Assembly: GCA_003243195.1 (NCBI GenBank)
Contig: QFQI01000010.1
Coordinates: forward strand, 18,700-82,699
Direction of reading: 5' to 3'
Source of the DNA: Sphingomonas taxi
GTDB taxonomy: Bacteria; Pseudomonadota; Alphaproteobacteria; Sphingomonadales; Sphingomonadaceae
DNA: 64,000 nt
Shown in pieces: positions 60,097-64,000 of this stretch. Both the position numbers and the translations under genes were made by a program. The stretch's first letter is position 1, and each line of letters opens with the position of its first letter. Under the pieces are notes generated by a model, which ran no database searches, was not told the DNA's origin, and worked only from the letters and a program-made list of their open reading frames with translations.

Positions 60097-61038
60097 ATGG
60101 AGCGGATCGTCGACATCGCCACCGATGGCCGCCACCTCTCGGCGCATCGCGGCTTCCTGGTCGTGACGCACGACCGCAGCGAGGTCGGGCGCGTGCCGCT
60201 GGACGATGTGGCGGCGGTGATCGTCCATGCGCATGGCGTCACCTGGTCGACCAGCCTGGTGGTGGCACTGGCCGAACGCGGCGCGATCCTGCTGTTGTGC
60301 GGCAGCAACCATGCGCCGGTGGCGGTGTGCCTGCCGATCGCCGGGCATCATGCGCAGAACGCCCGCATCCGCGCGCAATGGGACGCCGCCCGCCCGCTTT
60401 CCAAGCAATTGTGGCGACGTCTGGTCGTCGCCAAGATCCGCTGGCAGGGCGCCGCACTCGCCGCCGAGGGCAAATCGTCCGGCGCCTTCGACTTCCTGGC
60501 GCGGCGCGTCGGATCGGGCGACCCCGACAATGTCGAGGCGCAGGCGGCACGCCGCTACTGGCCGCTGATGATGGGCGAGGAGTTCCGCCGCGACCGTGCC
60601 GCGGAAGGCGCCAACGCGCTGCTCAACTACGGTTACACGGTGCTGCGCTCCTTGTGCGCGCGGGCGGTCGTCGCGGCGGGATTGCACCCGTCGATCGGCG
60701 TCCACCACGCCCATCGCGGCAACCCGTTCGCACTGGCCGACGACGTGATCGAGCCGTTTCGGCCGCTGGTCGACCTGCTCACGCTGCGGCTGCTGGCGCA
60801 CGGCGTGGAATCGGTCACGTCGGACGCGAAACGTGCCTATGCCGCGCTGATCGCGCTGGACCTGCCGGGCGAGAACGGCGTCACCACGCTGTCCAACGCC
60901 GCGATGCGCGTCGCGCAGACGCTCGCCGGCGCGTTCCAGAGCGGCCGCGCCGCCGACCTGTGGCTGCCCGCCCCGCCCGCCGCTGCGGAACTGGCGCGGA
61001 TCGCGACGCTGGTCCCGGCGATCGCGACGGCCGCGTGA
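60097..61038 (+). CDS. cas1: CRISPR-associated endonuclease Cas1
   Basis: 313 aa, the integrase that with Cas2 inserts new spacers. The metal site is visible: Glu147 in NVEAQAARRYW, then the conserved GVHHAHRGNPFALADDVIEPFRP block, which supplies the His and the Asp/Glu. N-terminal beta domain around RIVDIATDGRHLSAHRGFLV. Type II Cas1 length is about 300 aa. Starts nine bases after cas9 and overlaps cas2 (GTGA), so cas9-cas1-cas2 form one operon. Confidence 0.95.
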   Translation: MERIVDIATDGRHLSAHRGFLVVTHDRSEVGRVPLDDVAAVIVHAHGVTWSTSLVVALAERGAILLLCGSNHAPVAVCLPIAGHHAQNARIRAQWDAARPLSKQLWRRLVVAKIRWQGAALAAEGKSSGAFDFLARRVGSGDPDNVEAQAARRYWPLMMGEEFRRDRAAEGANALLNYGYTVLRSLCARAVVAAGLHPSIGVHHAHRGNPFALADDVIEPFRPLVDLLTLRLLAHGVESVTSDAKRAYAALIALDLPGENGVTTLSNAAMRVAQTLAGAFQSGRAADLWLPAPPAAAELARIATLVPAIATAA

Positions 61039-61373
61039 CGACGACGCAACTCAGCGGCTACCAGCTCATGTGGATCTTCGTGATGTTCGACCTGCCGGTC
61101 ACCACGCGCGAACAGTCCCGCGCCGCCACCAGGTTCCGCGAATATCTGCTCGACGAGGGTTTCGAGAAGAGCCAGTTTTCGGTCTATGCGCGCTTCTGCA
61201 ACGGCAAGGAGCAGATCGAAGCCTATCAGCGCCGCATCGAGGCGCACCTGCCCGACAAGGGCGACGTGCACGTCCTGAGCTTCACCGACCGCCAGTATGA
61301 GAACATCGTCCGCTTCTCCGGCCAACGCCGCCGCCGCCCGCGCCGAAACCCCGACCAGCTGGCGTTGTTCTGA
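61035..61373 (+). CDS. cas2: CRISPR-associated protein Cas2
   Basis: 112 aa ferredoxin-like protein that joins two Cas1 dimers. The first strand is LMWIFVMFDLPVTTREQSRAA (Asp in FDLP is the conserved residue), then FRKYL-type FREYLLDEGFEKSQFSVYAR and a basic tail GQRRRRPRRNPDQLALF. GTG 61035 overlaps the cas1 stop; the longer open frame starting at 59709 is a shadow of cas9 and cas1. It is followed by 73 bp and then the first CRISPR repeat. Confidence 0.95.
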   Translation: MTTTQLSGYQLMWIFVMFDLPVTTREQSRAATRFREYLLDEGFEKSQFSVYARFCNGKEQIEAYQRRIEAHLPDKGDVHVLSFTDRQYENIVRFSGQRRRRPRRNPDQLALF

Positions 61374-61398
61374 TGCGAAACGGTCGATTCACGTCCGC

Positions 61399-61446
61399 GG
61401 ATGCACCGCCTTTCCGCTGCTTTCACAACGGGTTGGCGGCGCATCC
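61399..61446. repeat. inverted repeat at the cas2-array junction
   Basis: GGATGCACCGCC at 61399-61410 and GGCGGCGCATCC at 61435-61446 pair at 11 of 12 positions with a 24-nt loop. The right arm ends exactly where repeat 1 begins. On the minus-strand RNA the odd pair becomes G-U, so all 12 positions pair. No T-run follows on either strand. Confidence 0.6.
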
Positions 61447-61474
61447 ACTATAGACCCTCAGAGATCGCGGTCCA
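61447..61474 (-). promoter_or_regulatory. crRNA promoter inside the repeat (copy in repeat 1; present in all repeats)
   Basis: On the minus strand each repeat has TGGACC (61474-61469 in repeat 1), a 16-bp gap and TATAGT at its end (61452-61447). TATAGT differs from the -10 consensus at one position, and TGGACC matches the -35 consensus at four of six. Transcription would begin several bases into the next spacer, giving short crRNAs without processing of their 5' end, as reported for Neisseria meningitidis type II-C. Because all repeats are identical, all copies are equivalent. Confidence 0.6.
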
Positions 61475-64000
61475 GCGGCAACTCATCATGGCCGCGCCGG
61501 CTGGCGTCGTCGACTATAGACCCTCAGAGATCGCGGTCCAGCGGCAACCCCGCGACAACCGGAACCGGCCCGGCTCGCACTATAGACCCTCAGAGATCGC
61601 GGTCCAGCGGCAACTCCGGCGCGTCGCGCTGGCGGAGACGGTGAACTATAGACCCTCAGAGATCGCGGTCCAGCGGCAACTCGCACAACCAACCAGACAG
61701 GAGCCGGAGCACTATAGACCCTCAGAGATCGCGGTCCAGCGGCAACCCCGGAACCACTCCACCTGATCGTGCGTAAACTATAGACCCTCAGAGATCGCGG
61801 TCCAGCGGCAACCCATCGCTCGCCGGATGATGCGCCTCAAGAACTATAGACCCTCAGAGATCGCGGTCCAGCGGCAACTCTTAACCCGAATTACCAGTCG
61901 GTGGAGAGACTATAGACCCTCAGAGATCGCGGTCCAGCGGCAACTCCACACGGCTGCGCTATGACGCAACATATACTATAGACCCTCAGAGATCGCGGTC
62001 CAGCGGCAACTACCGCAGCCGCCAGATCGCTTCGTCATATACTATAGACCCTCAGAGATCGCGGTCCAGCGGCAACCCATCAGCTCGGCCAGTGCACTCA
62101 TGCGAACTATAGACCCTCAGAGATCGCGGTCCAGCGGCAACGGTATCGGCTGTTCGGTCGAACGAGGCGCAGACTATAGACCCTCAGAGATCGCGGTCCA
62201 GCGGCAACTTGAGCGCGCCCGTCACGTCGATTTCGAACACTATAGACCCTCAGAGATCGCGGTCCAGCGGCAACACTGGTGGCCGGCATAATAGGACCAG
62301 TCCTACTATAGACCCTCAGAGATCGCGGTCCAGCGGCAACAAGCAGGTCGGCGGCAAGACCGCGATCATGACTATAGACCCTCAGAGATCGCGGTCCAGC
62401 GGCAACACCACGATGCTGTTGAGTGCGCGATTGCAGACTATAGACCCTCAGAGATCGCGGTCCAGCGGCAACCTTCGGGCTGCTGGTACACGCCGCTGTA
62501 CGACTATAGACCCTCAGAGATCGCGGTCCAGCGGCAACATAAGCGGCGAGCTTGCCCCCCGCCCCCTTCGACTATAGACCCTCAGAGATCGCGGTCCAGC
62601 GGCAACTGTCACACCCATTTTCGGCGGTTTTCTGCGACTATAGACCCTCAGAGATCGCGGTCCAGCGGCAACTCTGGCAGCCGATCAAGTGCGATGCGGC
62701 CGACTATAGACCCTCAGAGATCGCGGTCCAGCGGCAACAGCTTCGGGCCGTGCCAGCACCAGCGGCGAACTATAGACCCTCAGAGATCGCGGTCCAGCGG
62801 CAACGCTAAGGAACGGAGTGAGGTGCGAATGCTAACTATAGACCCTCAGAGATCGCGGTCCAGCGGCAACATCCCGCCGATGAGCGACACGATCGCGTCG
62901 ACTATAGACCCTCAGAGATCGCGGTCCAGCGGCAACTCGTTGCGACCCCAGCCGACGAACTCAAGCACTATAGACCCTCAGAGATCGCGGTCCAGCGGCA
63001 ACAGCAAGCGCCGCTGCTTCATCAGTTCGCCGACTATAGACCCTCAGAGATCGCGGTCCAGCGGCAACCGGCCAATTGATCAGCATCGATGGCGTGGGAC
63101 TATAGACCCTCAGAGATCGCGGTCCAGCGGCAACCTTATGCGGTTGGCCGCGCTGCGTGTTGTCACTATAGACCCTCAGAGATCGCGGTCCAGCGGCAAC
63201 CCGGTTCCAGAAGTTGTTCGTCCGCTTGTAACTATAGACCCTCAGAGATCGCGGTCCAGCGGCAACCCTCCTCGACGGGCCAGACGTCGTCGTTGGACTA
63301 TAGACCCTCAGAGATCGCGGTCCAGCGGCAACCGCCGCGCAGGTCCGAAATCATCGCGTCGAACTATAGACCCTCAGAGATCGCGGTCCAGCGGCAACGA
63401 AGAGGACGCCAGCGGCGAGGACGCCAGACTATAGACCCTCAGAGATCGCGGTCCAGCGGCAACCAGCTTCTCCCGGCCTCGCTGGCTTCCGAACTATAGA
63501 CCCTCAGAGATCGCGGTCCAGCGGCAACCCTTGCCCGCTTCGACCGCGCGCACCGCGGACTATAGACCCTCAGAGATCGCGGTCCAGCGGCAACCTGGAG
63601 GCGCTGACGTGAGCCGGCTGCTGAACTATAGACCCTCAGAGATCGCGGTCCAGCGGCAACGGGCGGAGTTGTCCAGGCCGGCGATCCGAACTATAGACCC
63701 TCAGAGATCGCGGTCCAGCGGCAACAGGAACGCCGACAGGCGCTTGCTGTCGTCGACTATAGACCCTCAGAGATCGCGGTCCAGCGGCAACCATCCGGAC
63801 GTCGATCCGCTCACCCTGCGCACTATAGACCCTCAGAGATCGCGGTCCAGCGGCAACGGGGACGTGACGCTCTCGCGGAACGTGGAACTATAGACCCTCA
63901 GAGATCGCGGTCCAGCGGCAACAGCGAGTTGACGCGCACCGTGATGTCCTCGACTATAGACCCTCAGAGATCGCGGTCCAGCGGCAACAAGCTGCGGGTG
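61447..64000 (-). CRISPR. type II-C CRISPR array, at least 39 repeats, open at window end
   Basis: The 36-bp repeat begins ACTATAGACC and ends CCAGCGGCAAC on the plus strand. I count 39 copies, the first at 61447-61482 and the last at 63953-63988; every copy I read is identical. There are 38 complete spacers: 31 of 30 nt, five of 29, one of 31 (62142-62172) and one of 32 (62539-62570), and the 39th is cut by the window. The tracrRNA anti-repeat shows that crRNAs are read from the minus strand, so the repeat in RNA starts GUUGCCGC and each unit is spacer then repeat. The array ends beyond base 64000, so the total size and any leader there are unknown. Confidence 0.98.

Noticed and set aside
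56968..60801. 1,277-codon open frame antisense to cas9 and cas1
   Set aside because: High-GC antisense frames stay open by codon bias; it has no motifs and opposes clear cas genes.
61374..61446. Possible leader with promoter for a plus-strand crRNA precursor
   Set aside because: No convincing plus-strand promoter boxes, and the tracrRNA anti-repeat shows the crRNA strand is minus.
60088..61446. Additional type II adaptation genes (csn2, cas4)
   Set aside because: Only cas1 and cas2 fit in this interval and both overlap or abut their neighbours; no csn2- or cas4-like sequence was seen.
61297..63893. Several open frames of 60-246 codons across the array with repeated IDPQRSRSSGN- or YRPSEIAVQRQ-like peptides
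   Set aside because: They are translations of the 36-bp repeat with a 66-bp (22-codon) period; the repeat simply lacks stops in those frames. There is no ribosome site or spacer codon bias.

Overview
The window is GC-rich (roughly two-thirds G+C by eye), densely coding bacterial DNA. Gene content points to an alphaproteobacterium of the sphingomonad type: a UPF0262 protein, PmtA-type phosphatidylcholine synthesis, a DUF4403 lipoprotein, OpgGH glucan synthesis, an RcnB-like protein and a possible EcfG-type stress promoter. Genus-level placement is an inference from these families only.

Layout. 1-5864: trehalose/maltooligosaccharide operon treZ (5' end cut by the window)-malQ-treY. 6052-7726: DUF47-Pit phosphate uptake pair. 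7848-12665: DUF4403 lipoprotein, dnaB, then UPF0262-GH25-cdd and a tRNA-Leu. 12771-14699: acs, followed by about 600 bp of mostly non-coding DNA with a truncated DUF4440-like gene. 15299-19280: phospholipid genes psd and pmtA, with an aminotransferase and an unknown membrane protein. 19552-23839: rplM-rpsI, ctaA with an overlapping unknown secreted protein, a CinA-type amidohydrolase and a 2OG-Fe(II) oxygenase. 23873-29684: RcnB-like protein, PAS hybrid kinase and nadE. 29797-33424: four genes that look like a stress/detoxification group (Tat-SDR, SRPBCC, Zn-alcohol dehydrogenase, SDR). 34066-39195: opgG-opgH, ald and its likely Lrp/AsnC regulator. 39254-42226: PepSY-DUF2271-DUF4198-ApbE, a candidate flavinylated extracytoplasmic electron-transfer module. 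42379-43815: a chemotaxis receptor. 43862-56313: a large sugar/glycan cluster (oxidoreductases, a small glycoside hydrolase, a methyltransferase, a GT9-like protein, DUF6165, a phosphatase, two sugar epimerases and four glycosyltransferases).

56503-64000 (window end) is a type II-C CRISPR-Cas locus, the most interesting part. It has cas9 (about 1,093 aa), cas1, cas2 and an array of at least 39 identical 36-bp repeats that runs off the window. I also read a short tracrRNA gene on the minus strand upstream of cas9. It has its own promoter-like boxes, an anti-repeat, a small hairpin and a strong intrinsic terminator. The anti-repeat fixes the crRNA strand as the minus strand. In that orientation every repeat ends in TATAGT, with TGGACC 16 bp upstream, so each repeat probably carries its own crRNA promoter, as described for Neisseria and Campylobacter II-C systems. 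A 12-bp inverted repeat abuts the first repeat next to cas2.

All function calls are from reading translated motifs and gene context; no database search was run.
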